A stretch of DNA of 64,000 nt, taken from contig JANVCC010000047.1 of NCBI GenBank assembly GCA_025345505.1, forward strand, positions 6,685,373 to 6,749,372, written 5' to 3'. This stretch comes from Todiramphus chloris collaris (taxonomy: Eukaryota > Chordata > Aves > Coraciiformes > Alcedinidae). The notes below the pieces were generated by a model, which searched no databases, was not told where the DNA came from, and saw nothing but the letters and a program-made list of their open reading frames with translations. Shown one piece after another: positions 12,230-23,562 of this stretch. Position 1 is the stretch's first letter. Each line of letters starts with the position of its first letter. Both the position numbers and the translations under genes were made by a program.

Positions 12230-12981
12230 TGTCAAGGTTTGGGGTCAGGGCAGCCCCTTAGACCTGCAACAGACTCTCTCTGTTAACCCCCCTGCCTCCC
12301 CAGAGGGGAAGGGAAAGGGAATAAGGGAGAGAGACTCAGCCATCAGGAAAGGAACTGGAACAGCTTTACTGAAAATTAAAATAATAATATTCACAATGGA
12401 ATATATTCAAATATAGACAAGACCAGTATGGAACCCAACCCCCTGATGGCAATTGTGTCACCATCACCACTGCTGCTGTGGAGCAGGTACCAGGAGAGTC
12501 CCAGACTGGGCCCAGCAGCAGATGGGAGCTGTGTTCAGGACCTGGATTCTGGTGCTGGATTCAGCACACACAGCTCGGGATTGAGGGCAGAACAGAGTCC
12601 TCCTCGGGTGCCGGGCAGTGAAGAAGGCAGGAGGAAGATGGAAGAGGATCCAAGCCGAGTGGGGCTTGGCCCCCCTGCCCCCTCAGCTCTGTCCCGCAGA
12701 AGGTGTCTGTGGGCTGGGATCCCTCGCTGGGCAGTTTGGGGTCCCCTGTCCTGGCCGCTCCTTTTCCTTTCTGCCCCCCCAGCGTGGGGCACGAGCCCCA
12801 GCAGTGGCCTCGGTCTGCAGCCCCCCGGGTGCTGCCTCTGCCCGGGGGGTGTTGGCACTGCTGGGAGCAGCCGCTGCCCAAGAAACAGCTGCTGGGCTCA
12901 GACTCTGCGGGACGGAGAAGAGCTGAGCCGGGAAGGAAAATCACTCGCAGAGTTACTCCTGTGCTCACTCAAACCAGGACA
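12230..12981 (-). mobile_element. Solo LTR of an avian endogenous retrovirus, with 5-bp TSD
   Basis: Read on the minus strand this 752-bp element begins TGTCCTGGTTTGAGTGAG and ends CCCAAACCTTGACA. It is bordered by the perfect 5-bp duplication ATTAC in plus-strand reading (12225-12229 and 12982-12986). The 5' half of the LTR is GC-rich. The 3' half holds an AT-rich stretch and a possible AGTAAA poly(A) signal (complement of 12365-12370), followed by a TTATTCCCTTTCCC pyrimidine stretch. A diverged relative lies at about 41719-42458. Open frames of up to 200 codons inside it are by-products of the GC-rich LTR. It is in sense with the MTCL-family gene. Confidence 0.88.
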
Positions 12982-12986
12982 ATTAC

Positions 12987-13683
12987 AAGTGAAAGCACAG
13001 TGGCAGCTTTTTCTCTGCAGACTCTCGTAGGTATCTATGGTTAATGGAAAACACAATGAAATTCTAATTGCTTTTCAATTGCTGTAGGCCCTCAAATAAG
13101 ATATCTCACAGAGCCCTGATAAAGCCGGGTCTGACGCCAATGATCCAGATCTGCGTTCATTCCCACGTGCATTTCATTTACTAGAAGCCTCTAAAACACT
13201 GCGATATTCATCACTCACATGACCCAGCCAAGCAAGCCATGGCTGAAATATCATAAGCGTTACAGCTCAGGATAAAAGCCATCCCTTGGGTTAAAAAAAA
13301 AAAAGCAGCAGCAAAGCACACTCGCTTTCAGAGCCAGCTTAAATTTCCCTAACGCTGCATTACTCTATTGTGCTGACGTTATGAATAGGGGCTTTGGAGG
13401 AGCCTCTTTCTTTTGCCTCTTACCATGAATGTACAGCAACAGCTGTCTGTCACGGCTCCCCGGAGCTGCTGCACGAGGACTGATAGCGTCGTGATATGAG
13501 CTGGCTTGCTGTTTACAAATAATTTGGTGTGACAGGTCTGGGAGCGTGCTGCAGGGAGGGAAGCAGCAGGGTTCCACCCGCTGTCTGAAGCCCTGGAAGG
13601 TGAAATGGCAGCTCTCAAGCAGATGGGAGGTAGTTGGGCCACCTCAACGTTAAGTCTGCCACACATTATTTCACTTGATAGGT
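12987..13683. other. Unique intronic sequence, possible conserved non-coding DNA
   Basis: No gene or repeat apart from an A12 run near 13293. The segment at about 13040-13340 is complex and free of repeats, in contrast to its surroundings, so it is a candidate for conservation. I cannot test that here. Confidence 0.4.
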
Positions 13684-14196
13684 ACTGCGTCCAGCTCTGG
13701 AGTGCTCAGCACAGCAGAGACAGGGACCTGTTGGAGCGGGGCCAGGGGAGCCCCAGCAATGCTGGGAGGGCTGGAACCCCTCTGCTGGGAGGCCAGGCTG
13801 GGAGAGTTAGGGTTCTGCAGCCTGGAGATGGCTGGAGAAGGCTCAAGGGAGACCTTCTGGTGGCCTTTCAGTACTTAAAAGGGGCCTCAAGAAAGACAGG
13901 GACAATCTTTCTAGCAGGGACTGTTGTGACAGGACAAGAGGTGATGGCTTGAAACTAAAAGAGGGAGATTTAGACTGGAGAGAAGAAATGTTTGACACTG
14001 AGGGTGGTGAGAGCCTGTCCCAGGTTGCCCAGAGAGGTGGTGGCTGCCCCATCCCTGGCACCATTGCAGATGAGGTTGGCCAGGGCGCTGAGCAACCTGC
14101 TCTAGTTGCAGATGTCCCCGCTCAGTGCAGCGGGGTTGGATGAGATGACCTTGAAAGGTCCCTTCCAACCCAAACCAGTCTGTGATTCTATTATTT
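13684..14196 (+). mobile_element. CR1 LINE fragment with 3' end, dominant subfamily
   Basis: It starts at TACTGCGTCCAGCTCTGG, passes through GTTGGAGCGGGGCCAGG and CCCATCCCTGGCACCATTGC, and ends CCTTCCAACCCAAACCAGTC, TGTGATTCTATTATT. It is 5'-truncated and carries no usable ORF. Confidence 0.95.
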
Positions 14197-16309
14197 TAGG
14201 AATATTTGTGGAGGCTGACAATGAGACCTGAAACCAATATAATAATTCTTCTTGATATGGTAATTACATAATAATTATAGTAAAAATTGGTAAAAAATTA
14301 TAGCCCAATGATGTAATAATTGTTAATATAATAAATTAAATCCTGCAACAGGCAGTTGAGATCCTAAACTCTAAGAGGTGTATCACTGACTTATTGCAGC
14401 ATTTCTGCCCAAACTCTTTTCTTAATAACCTCCTTAATTAATCAAAACGTATTTTAAAATCTCTGTCCGTCCCATTTGAAGACTTAACAGAAGACATATT
14501 CCACCCACAATTTCCATGATATCTCTCCCTGCTGGCACAGGAGGTGGGACCAGCATCCCCAAAATCCCCTACATCTGCTGAACTGCAGCCATCGAGCTCC
14601 AGCCCACTCCCGGTAGCCACACATGGGCCATGAGCCATGTCAGCTCACATCCTTTTTGCAAAGAGCTTCTTCAAGAGCTGGACCTAATCTGAGCGATATC
14701 TGCCGTCCTGATACCATCCGAGCCCTCTAATTACCTCGTTAGTGTTACATCATAGCAGACAGCTCGTGAAAAATGTGCCATGCACTATGGACAGGCAGTA
14801 ACAGCCCCATCCTGAAATTGCTTGTCAATGGGAATACAACTCATCCTCTGCTACAAAACCCTAGCAATGATACACGCCGGTGCCTGCAGCCCAGGCCAAA
14901 CTTCAGCAGGCCAAGAGAGAAATGGTGGCCAGCGGTGGGAGGTTGGGCACCCAGCTCCACAGCTCTTTTCTCTGCCTCTCCAGATGAAACGGGAGTTACA
15001 AAACTCCTGGAGAAGATGAAACAACTTGTACGAATTTTCTTGGTTTTTAAGCCTTTTGGCTCTTGTGACAGCAAGACCTGGGCAAATTAGGCAACTGCAA
15101 GAGAAAGCAAAGGCCTTGATCTGCTGGTCTGCAGTACAGTGGAGAAACAAACTGGAGAGTTGGACAGCAAAGGGACAAAGCAGAGTGAGCCATAATTTGG
15201 ATAGTGCTGGTAGAGGAGAGAGGAGCTGAGCCAAGCTCCAAGCTTGTACTAAGTCAGAATGTTAATGCAGCAATTTAAAGCACTGGGAGAAGAAGAAAAC
15301 AAGCACCCAGCCCTGCAACCTCTGTGGTATTCAAGGTGTAAGTGTAAAGAACAGGTCTCACAGAATCTCAAAAAATAAGAAAGAGTATTTTTGGAAGCCT
15401 TTTTGCAGAGAAAGACATTCAGAGCTGTGCAACATCTGCGCTAATAAATCAACCGCCACAGGATTGTTTTTTGCATTGGGAATGGAAAGAAAATTTTCCT
15501 TGCGCAGACAAATATAAGTCCAAGCATATTCAATCTACCCTGGATTAGAGCAACTTGATGTTTCTATAAAGTATTAAATTAAATTCTAAAGAAGCAGAGA
15601 GATTAAAGGCCAACTGCAATGGTCCCCAACGAACATGCCCCAGATAGTCTTTGGAATCCTTGGATGCCCATCTATTATTCCACAATTTTAAGGACACTGC
15701 ACTCTGAAAACGAGGTTTATAAAAATAGAGCAAAAAGACAGTAAATTCACACTTCAGAAGCTGGTGACTTCTCTGAGCCTCAGATAGCTGCTAGTTCTGA
15801 GAGGCTTTCCCATAGATCACTGAATGCACACAACCGTTCGCAGACGGGTGATGGGTCAGCCCCATCCCTACTCAGCAAGCCATACGAGTGACAGTTCAAG
15901 CACCAATTAAGTTAGTTCTGCTAAAACGAACAAGGCCATCAATTATAAGGATGAAATTCAAGCCAGAGTGTAGCACTTTTAATTAAGAAATGGTGAAGCC
16001 CAGGCCAAGGCAGGCATGGGTGACCAGAAGGGGACAGAGCTCCCGTGAACATGCCAACCTACTGGTGAACTGTAGCGCAGAGTGTTCCAGGAGCAGCAGT
16101 GCCATGTCCACCCACTCTACCAACACATTCTGGAGGGCATGTGTTACCCTCATGGGAGAACGAGTGCTAGGCTACCTATGAGCCCAACCGCAGCTGGAAA
16201 CAGCCAGGAAGGAAAGAAATTGTTAAGAGAGAGTATAATTGCAAAGGCACATTGCCTTGCTAAAACTGCTCTACAAAGATGTGGCAGCATCACCTCAAAC
16301 AAAAAACTC
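14197..16309. other. Intronic sequence without gene
   Basis: It starts with a strongly AT-rich part (14215-14345) directly behind the CR1 tail. The remainder is unremarkable unique sequence. Confidence 0.6.
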
Positions 16310-17074
16310 TATGTGATGGGTCAGGGAAACCCCCAGTATCAGCCCAGGCTGGGGGTGAAGGGCTGGAGAGAGCTCTGGGGAGGACTTGTGGGTGCTGGGG
16401 GCGAGCAGCTGGAGCTGAGCCGGCCCCGTGCGCTGGCACCCAGCAGGCACTGGCACCCTGGGCTGCACCCCCAGCAGCGTGGGCAGCAGGGGAGGGGGGG
16501 ATCCTGCCCCTCTGCTCCCAGGGCTCTGGGGAGGGAGAGAGGGAGAGAGAGACCCCCCTGCAGTGCTGGGGCCAGCTCGGGAGTGCTCAGCACAGCAGAG
16601 ACAGGGACCTGTTGGAGCGGGGCCAGAGGAGCCCCAGCAATGCTGGGAGGGCTGGAACCCCTCTGCTGGGAGGCCAGGCTGGGAGAGATGGGGGGGGTTC
16701 AGCCTGCAGAGGAGAAGGCTCTGGGGAGACCTTCTGGTGGCCTTTCAAGTGCTTCAAGGGGCCTGTCACGAAGGATGGGGAGAGACTTTCTAGCAGGGCC
16801 TGTTGTGATAGGACAAGGGGTGATGGCTTGAAACTAAAAGAGGGAGATTTAGACTGGAGAGAAGGAAGACATGTTCTCCACTGAGTGTGTTGAGACCCTG
16901 TCCCAGGCTGCCTAGAGAGGTGGTGGCTGCCCCATCCCTGGCACCATTGCAGGTGAGGTTGGCTGGGGCTCTGAGCAACCTGCTCTAGTTGCAGATGGCC
17001 CTGCTCTCTGCAGGGGGGCTGGAGTGGATAACCTTGAAAGGTCCCTTCCAACCCAAACCATTCTATGATTTTAT
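16310..17074 (+). mobile_element. Longest CR1 LINE copy of the dominant subfamily
   Basis: This is the longest plus-strand copy of the subfamily (about 765 bp). It contains CAGCTGGAGCTGAGCCG and CACCCCCAGCAGCGTGGGC, a GA-rich stretch (about 16530-16552), the GCCAGCTCGGGAGTGCTCAG block and a complete 3' end CCAACCCAAACCATTCTATG. Over about 190 bp (16552-16745) it matches the copy at 46268-46461. The only difference I see is one base in a G run (8 versus 7), which points to recent activity. Confidence 0.95.
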
Positions 17075-17944
17075 GGACATAGCTTCACAAAGGTGCTCTT
17101 GGATAGAGTATGACAAGCCCAAGCAGGAACACAGTGCTTTAAACACAAAAATTAAAAATACACAGAAAAATTAAAAAGGCACCACAGATGTTCACAGTGA
17201 CATATTCTAAAACACAATAGAAGAAAGAAAAGAAGAGGGGAGGGGAAGAAGAGGGGAGGGAGAGAAAAGAAACCCATTTACGTTCCCTTAAACCAGAAAA
17301 AGAATTAATTTTCAGACCACTCAAGTAGCAGTAACCCAAGGCAGGAATCTTTCTTCAAGCAACATACAGATTTTATGATATATGACTGAGGGACTCCGAT
17401 CATCACTTCTTACTTTTAAGTTGCGAAAGGAATGAAACATAACAGAAATTGATTAGGCCATCTTTACTCAGACACATGCTCTTTTTTTTCTTTCTTTCTT
17501 TCCTGTGTATTATTCCTTCATTTTTGTTTAGTCTAATTCATAACTTTCAACTTTAATCACTCTTCTCTTGATAATTAATCTATGCTTTAAGTCCTCCTGA
17601 TCAGGGAGGATCTCTCGTCTCCGAGAGCTTATCCTGATGTTCTCCTCTCTGCCACTTCTTGCTAATACCTAAACAAGTCAAAAAGCAAAAAATGACGTGT
17701 TTTTAAACTACAACCACTTTACCCAATAACACCCCACACTTCTATTCCCCTGCATGGGGTGAGCTGCAGGCACACAGCCAAGGCTGGTTTCCAGGAGCTT
17801 CTTCTGCGTAAGAACCCTCCAGAAACTGGAGGATCTACCAGAGCAGTGCAGGAAGGTCACTGCAGCTACCACTAGCCCTGAGCCAAGGTGACAAGCAGGA
17901 GGGAATGGTGTCTGCACTGCATAAGTCTGCTTAGAAAACTTATC
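17075..17944. other. Intronic sequence without gene
   Basis: It holds a GA-rich stretch (about 17220-17270) and a short TTTC repeat (about 17481-17503). No exon is seen. Confidence 0.6.
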
Positions 17945-18463
17945 TGCTACCAGTACCATGCCCAGTTCTGTGCTCCCCGGTTCAAGAAGGACAAGGAACT
18001 ACCGGAGAGGGTCCAGTGCAGAGCCACGAAGACGATTAAGGGCCTGGAGCACCTACTGTATGAGGAAAGGCTGAGAGTGCTGGGTCTGTTTAGCTTGGAG
18101 AAGTCAAGTCTGAGGTGGGATCTTATCAATGCTTATAAATATCTAAAGCGAGGGTCTCAGGAAGTTGGGGGTCAGTCTCTTCCCTGTGGTGTCCAGTGAC
18201 AGGACGAGGGGCAGTGGCCATAAACTGGAAAACAGGAAGTTCAACCTCAACATGAGGAAATACTTTTTCACTGTGAGGGTAAGAGAGACTGGAACAGGCT
18301 GCCCAGAGAGGTGGTGGAATCTCCATCTCTGGAGACCTTCAAAAGCTGCCTGGACTTGTTCCTCTGTGATCTACCCTGGGTGATCCTGCTCCGTTAGGGG
18401 ACTTGGCCAAGATGATCTTTAGAGGTCCCTTCCAACCCCTACTGTTCTATGATTCTGTGATTT
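17945..18463 (+). mobile_element. CR1 LINE 3' fragment, older subfamily with ORF2 remnant
   Basis: It carries the C-terminal ORF2 region in one partly open frame: FCAPRFKKDKELPERVQ, then YEERLRVLGLFSLEKS, then a shift. It ends with TAGAGGTCCCTTCCAACCCC and TTCTATGATTCTGTGATT. It is the same subfamily type as 4357-4798 and 38201-38950, distinct from the dominant copies. Confidence 0.95.
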
Positions 18464-19817
18464 CCAAAGCTTTCGAGTATCTGAATTTGTAACTCTAGTC
18501 ACATTCATGGTGGGTTTATTATAATTATTATGCTGACAAATAAAGACTGACAGCACTTGGGTTTGATGGCTTCCTCTCAAAGGCTAGAAAATCATGCCCT
18601 TTGCTTTGTGGTTTTCTATAGCTGCTGTAAAACGTGCATTGTGCTGAGATTTGTGTACAGCTCATGGATGGAGCAGCACAATCCCACCCCAGCTACCTGG
18701 AAAGTGTCACTGCACATCCAGCCCCAAATCCAGAATGGAATGAATACAAAGAAGTGAGCAGCACTGTCAATTTTCCAAGTGTCCTCAGTTCTAACCATGC
18801 CCAAAGCACATAAATCACAGGGAAGATCTTACTGACCCCCTTTGCACAGCTTATTTGCTGTGCTTATTTTGCTGCCTAGTGAAAGAGGTGTCTGAAGACT
18901 ATTCAAGAATCAGCTTCTGAAAAATCACCCTGAGACAGTAACTCCAAAGGCTCTCTAATCTCTGGGTACTTCTCATGCCAAAGTACATCGAAGCAGGAAC
19001 ATCATCCTGTGCTTTGTATTTGATTTGCCTACTCCAAAGAACCTCTTCAGACGTGGAAAGCTTTGCAAAGCGCTCAGGAAGAGCAAAGCAGCAACGGGCA
19101 GGCTCCTGCTGGGAGCTGCAGCCTGGGAAAATATTCAGGGGAAGTACCTTTTTATTATACTTCTTGTCCAAAAAAAGAAAAAGGAGACACTTTTTAAAAC
19201 TATACATCAGCATATGAAGTGCAGGGATTTAACCATATGCAAATGGCTAAATACCAGATACCACTCTGGAGCATAATTCTGTGCCAAGATCACACCGATC
19301 TACACTTTTTAGTGATTTTTTTTTTACCCTCCAAAAATTTATAAAAACCTCACATTTTCCTTAACTTCAGTGAGGCTTGGAGGCCTCGGGCAGTATACAG
19401 GTCTCATTGTCTTCTCTGACATGGATGTTTGTAGGAGACCCGGACAGCGTACAGGGGAGAGGTACCTAATGGTCACTAATCCCTGACTACAGTTGTTCTG
19501 CTGTGATTAAAAATACAGAAGAGATCCCTGACAGAAGGACATGATCAGGTCACGTCCTGAAGCCATACCAAGTCTGACAGGCAAGAATAAAATCTAGGAT
19601 TATTTTCCAGATGCTGAAGAAATAGCAAGTGCAGATTTATAAGGGGACTTGATAAACCTCCACCTATTTTCTCTGACTAGCAAAGCAAAACAAAAAAGGG
19701 GAAAGAAAAAGGAAAAACCTCAAGCCATCTAGCTAAACATTCTTTCTACCACTGGTTGAGGCAAGGGTCCCCAAAGGGCTGTTATTCTTTCTACTGACAA
19801 TAACAAAATGGAAATGT
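18464..19817. other. Intronic sequence without gene
   Basis: Unique, AT-rich sequence without a recognisable exon, RNA gene or repeat beyond short A/T runs. Confidence 0.55.
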
Positions 19818-19965
19818 CATAGAATCACAGAAACATTTAGGTTGGGAAAGACCTTTAAGATCATTGAGTCCAACCAATAACCCAGCACTGCCAAGTCCAC
19901 CACTAAACCATGTCCCTCAGCACCACATCTACACAGCTCATAAACCCCTCCATCCAGGGACAGAG
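19818..19965 (-). mobile_element. CR1 LINE 3' fragment
   Basis: On the plus strand it starts CATAGAATCACAGAAACATT, then GGTTGGGAAAGACC and CATTGAGTCCAACC. It continues with CACTAAACCATGTCCCTCAG, the diagnostic block of one common avian CR1 3' end type. It is heavily 5'-truncated. Confidence 0.92.
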
Positions 19966-20916
19966 CTACACTGGTGGATGAGCTTTTGACCTAAAACATG
20001 GCAACTAACAGCAGAATAGGCTTCATCCCAGCCTGGGTGCAGAAGATTAATGATTATAAATAGTATGTATGCATTAGAGTGAATAATGGCAAACCAGTGG
20101 AAGGACTGCCAGAGACTCACAGTTTTTTTAGACCATTATTTCTCACATGACAGAAACTCTTACAACGAGGAAATTCATGCACTTTTCATTTTTCTAATTA
20201 AAACATAAAACCTGTTTCTCTCTAGCACTTCATTCATTGCTCATTCTTTCTCTCTACATCCTCAGCCTCCTGGGAAAAGCAGCTCCTCATGGGTAAGCTG
20301 AGGGTCCACCTGATCTCAAATGGTGTTGCAGTGTCAGTGCTAAAAATAAAGGCACAAAGAAGCTACCCAAAGCAAAAGAACTATGTAATTTGAATTCCTG
20401 GTGGTCCTAAAGCAGGTGTGCCATGGTCACTACCTGGGAGTACACTCTGCCCATTGACCAACAAAAAAGGGGAATGAAACTACTTATGGGACTCATCCTT
20501 CCATGAGGCTGATGATTAGCAGCAAAAACTTCATTGTGATCACAGTTTTTATGGAGGATCACAATAAAATATGCATTTCTATTCTGTTAGAAATCTCAGC
20601 GTGGGTTATTTTTGCTTCTTTGAGAAGCCTGAAGTTCACAGATCCTCCTGAAGGCTATTTCCTAAGATCCTGGCAGTCTTGGCACCTAAAACACTGGGAG
20701 GTAGAGAGCAAATGAAATCACAGGCAATCGGCAGCCAATCTCAAACAAGACATCACTTCCAACCCTTGATTTTCCCTTCCTCACTGCTCTACCTTGCCAG
20801 GCTCCCAGGAGCCCTTGAGAGAGGCTCTGAGGCAGGCTCTGGATAAACAGAAACAGAGAAGAATCCACTTTTTCTCCCAGTAAGCCTCTAAAGCATGGCA
20901 AAGTCAAAGGAGTCTC
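19966..20916. other. Intronic sequence without gene
   Basis: Unique sequence with no feature that I can support. Confidence 0.55.
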
Positions 20917-21058
20917 TCCCCCTCTACTCTGCCCTGGTGAGGCCACCTTTGGAGTAGCGTGTCCAGTGCTGGGATACCCAGCTCAAAAGAGACAAGGAAC
21001 TATACTGATTGGATGAGATGATCTCCAGAGGTCCCTTCCACCCCCCACGATTCTGTGA
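20917..21058 (+). mobile_element. CR1 LINE fragment with internal deletion
   Basis: About 90 bp of the ORF2 end region (CCCCTCTACTCTGCCCTGGT to AGAGACAAGGAACTATA) join directly, near 21005, to the last 50 bp of a CR1 3' end (GATGATCTCCAGAGGTCCC, ATTCTGTG). In intact copies about 400 bp lie between these two parts. Confidence 0.85.
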
Positions 21059-22884
21059 AAGTCCAGGTGTCCCTGTCCAGACACTGATTCTCCCTGACGT
21101 TTTGCAGTGTTTTGCCTCGAAATACAAAACAGAAGATGCAGTGACCTTGTCCTTTCTACAAAAGGAACCTTACCTGTGTATATGGAGGTTTTTTTCTTTT
21201 TTTTTTTTTTTTTTTTTTAAGAGAGCCTCTTGGAGTGTATTTGGCACAAGTTACTACACACAAGTCACAATGGGGAGGTCAGACCCTGCACATTGGGATG
21301 GGTGAGAGAGGAGTGAAAGCCCTCAGAGAAGCCGTCTTTGAAAAAGAACCCTCAAGAAAATGAAAAAAAAAAAAAAAAGCAGGAAAAAAATGAAGTACAA
21401 ATTTGCAGCATACACAAATAGCCTGAAAAATACTGACTGTTCCAACACTTGCATTCACTAAAGGCACACGAAGTTATACTCCGTGGCTCACCCGTGGCAA
21501 TGCCAGAAAAGCTCTTCCTGGCCACCCCAACTGCTCTGAGCAACACCCAATTTCCTATTCTGTCTCTGTTATTTTCTCTTCGTTTTGCATATAACTGAAG
21601 TATGAATTTTTAATGCTCTTTCATTTCCGCGAGAAAACTGGAGAAAGCTGTTTGTGCCCCAGAAGGAGGCAAAGAAACCTGAAGTAAAAGGAGGTCTAGA
21701 GTTAAGCAAAATAAAACTCTAATTGAGATAATAATTTCTAATGACTCAGAACCAAAACTCATTTGGATGAATCTTCTTCAGACTTTGCTTATTCATTTCC
21801 CTTACCGTCAACATAAAAATAGCAGGTTTTAGCCAAATAGTCCTTACAACAAAAACTAAAGTGAGACCTTGTTGCAACCTCAAATCCTAATCAATTTTAT
21901 TAGAAGGCACCTCCTTCTCTGAAATCTCCTCCCACTTTTCAGCTAATAAAACTACTCACAGTTCAGGAGTTGTACATGATTGCTTCTGACTGGTGCTTAA
22001 AGAAGATCCTACTGGTTTTTTAACCTCACTCTCCACTGCTGGGCTCCTGATCAGCATTATGTACACTCTGTATTGCTTGTTGCTATGATCCCAGCAGTGA
22101 CTTGCAGATACTGCAAGATGAACTTAGCAGGCTCCAAGTTCCTTCCAAATGATTCAGTGGGGATTCTCTCTACAAATAAAATTGTGTTGAGCACCATCCA
22201 GCACTACTGAGACAATAAACAAACAGAGATTTCTACTCACAGATAGGACAAAAAGAACACGAAGGAAAATTTTTTACAAAACCCACCTACAAACCTACAT
22301 TCAAGCCCTACTTTTTATTTCTGGACAGCAAAAGTGACTCTGTAGTATCTGCAGCACTTCAGGCTCTGAGGCTGTGCTGCACAGACTGATGTGAGAGGTT
22401 CATTATTAGTCATGCAAAGCATCCCCCTGACCTCACTTCAGCATGAACAGCAGAATCACAGCCCTATTATGGGCAGGCCCAATATTTATGCACACTTGTC
22501 ACATTTCACACGGCTCCTCTGACTGACACGCTTTCCTCCAGCCCTGCTTTTCTTCTCTTTAGGCGCTTCTTTCTTTCCTTCACCCTCTAAATTCTCTGCA
22601 GCTTTTCATAAAACGTAAGAATTTAATCAGTAAGCCACTCTACAAGTTCATGTATAGGACTGTTAAGTTCTCACAAGGAATGCTGGGCATATTCATTAAG
22701 ATCCCACACTGAAAAATTCAGACAAAATAAACTTGCAATGGCAGGATGCTCACTGGCCAATGCTGAAGAGCTGAGCCCAGGGTAAGAGCTGAGGGGATGG
22801 AAGGGACTCGGAAAACTTTGTAATTACTGTCTGTAAACAGTCTGCTGAAAATACTCCAGGCTACCAGATGATCCTACTTAGAAA
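21059..22884. other. Intronic sequence without gene
   Basis: Unique AT-rich sequence. It includes a T-rich run (21189-21218) and an A run (about 21363-21378). Confidence 0.6.
21189..21218. repeat. T-rich homopolymer tract
   Basis: Thirty bases are T except for one C at 21196. The tract lies directly in unique DNA and may be a remnant of a retroposed tail, but no parent element is visible. Confidence 0.9.
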
Positions 22885-23562
22885 CATAGAATCATGCAAG
22901 GGTTTGAGCTGGAAGGGACCTTTCAAGGTCATCTAGTCCAACCCCCCTGCAGTGAGGAGGGCCATCTGCAACTAGAGCAGGGTGCTCAGAGCCCTGGCCA
23001 ACCTCACCTGCAATGGTGCCAGGGATGGGGCAGTGACCACCTCTCTGGGCAACCTGGGACAGGCTCTCATCACCCTCAGTGGAGAACATGTCTTCCTTCT
23101 CTCCAGTCTAAATCTCCCTCTTTTAGTTTCAAGCCATCACCCCTTGTCCTGTCACAACAGGCCCTTCTAGAAAGTCTGTCCCCATCCTTTGTGACAGGCC
23201 TCTTGAAGCACTGAAAGGTCACCAGAAGGTCTCCCCAGAGCCTTCTCCTCTGCAGGCTGAACCCCCCCATCTCTCCCAGCCTGGCCTCCCAGCAGAGGGG
23301 TTCCAGCCCTCCCAGCATTGCTGGGGCTCCTCTGGCCCCGCTCCAACAGGTCCCTGTCTCTGCTGTGCTGAGCACTCCCGAGCTGGCCCCAGCACTGCAG
23401 GGGGGTCTCTCTCTCTCTCTCTCTCTCTCCCCAGAGCCCTGGGAGCAGAGGGGCAGGATCCCCCCCTCCCCTGCTGCCCACGCTGCTGGGGGTGCAGCCC
23501 AGGGTGCCAGTGCCTGCTGGGTGCCAGCGCACGGGGCCGGCTCAGCTCCAGCTGCTCACCCA
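22885..23562 (-). mobile_element. Long CR1 LINE copy, dominant subfamily, inverted
   Basis: On the plus strand it starts ATAGAATCATGCAAGGG and GAAGGGACCTTTCAAGG, runs through the complementary blocks of the 16310-17074 copy, and ends in the complement of GAGCAGCTGGAGCTGAGCC. It contains a pure (TC)12 run at 23406-23429. Sequence identity to 46196-46791 and 16310-17074 appears very high. It lies in sense with the MTCL-family gene and inverted relative to most copies here. Confidence 0.95.
23406..23429. repeat. (TC)12 microsatellite inside a CR1 copy
   Basis: A pure 24-base TC run (GA on the CR1 sense strand). It is at the same position in the element as the (GA)11 run at 46248-46269 and the interrupted GA run near 16530-16552, so it belongs to the CR1 subfamily and varies in length. 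Confidence 0.95.

Noticed and set aside
12428-13030. A 200-codon plus-strand open frame.
   Set aside because: It lies mostly within the LTR at 12230-12981, which is GC-rich and poor in stop codons. It has no domain and no splice or promoter support.
16082-16831. A 249-codon plus-strand open frame, the longest in the window.
   Set aside because: Most of it is CR1 sequence read in a frame that does not match CR1 ORF2. Similar frames appear in each sister copy (for example 46047-46598).
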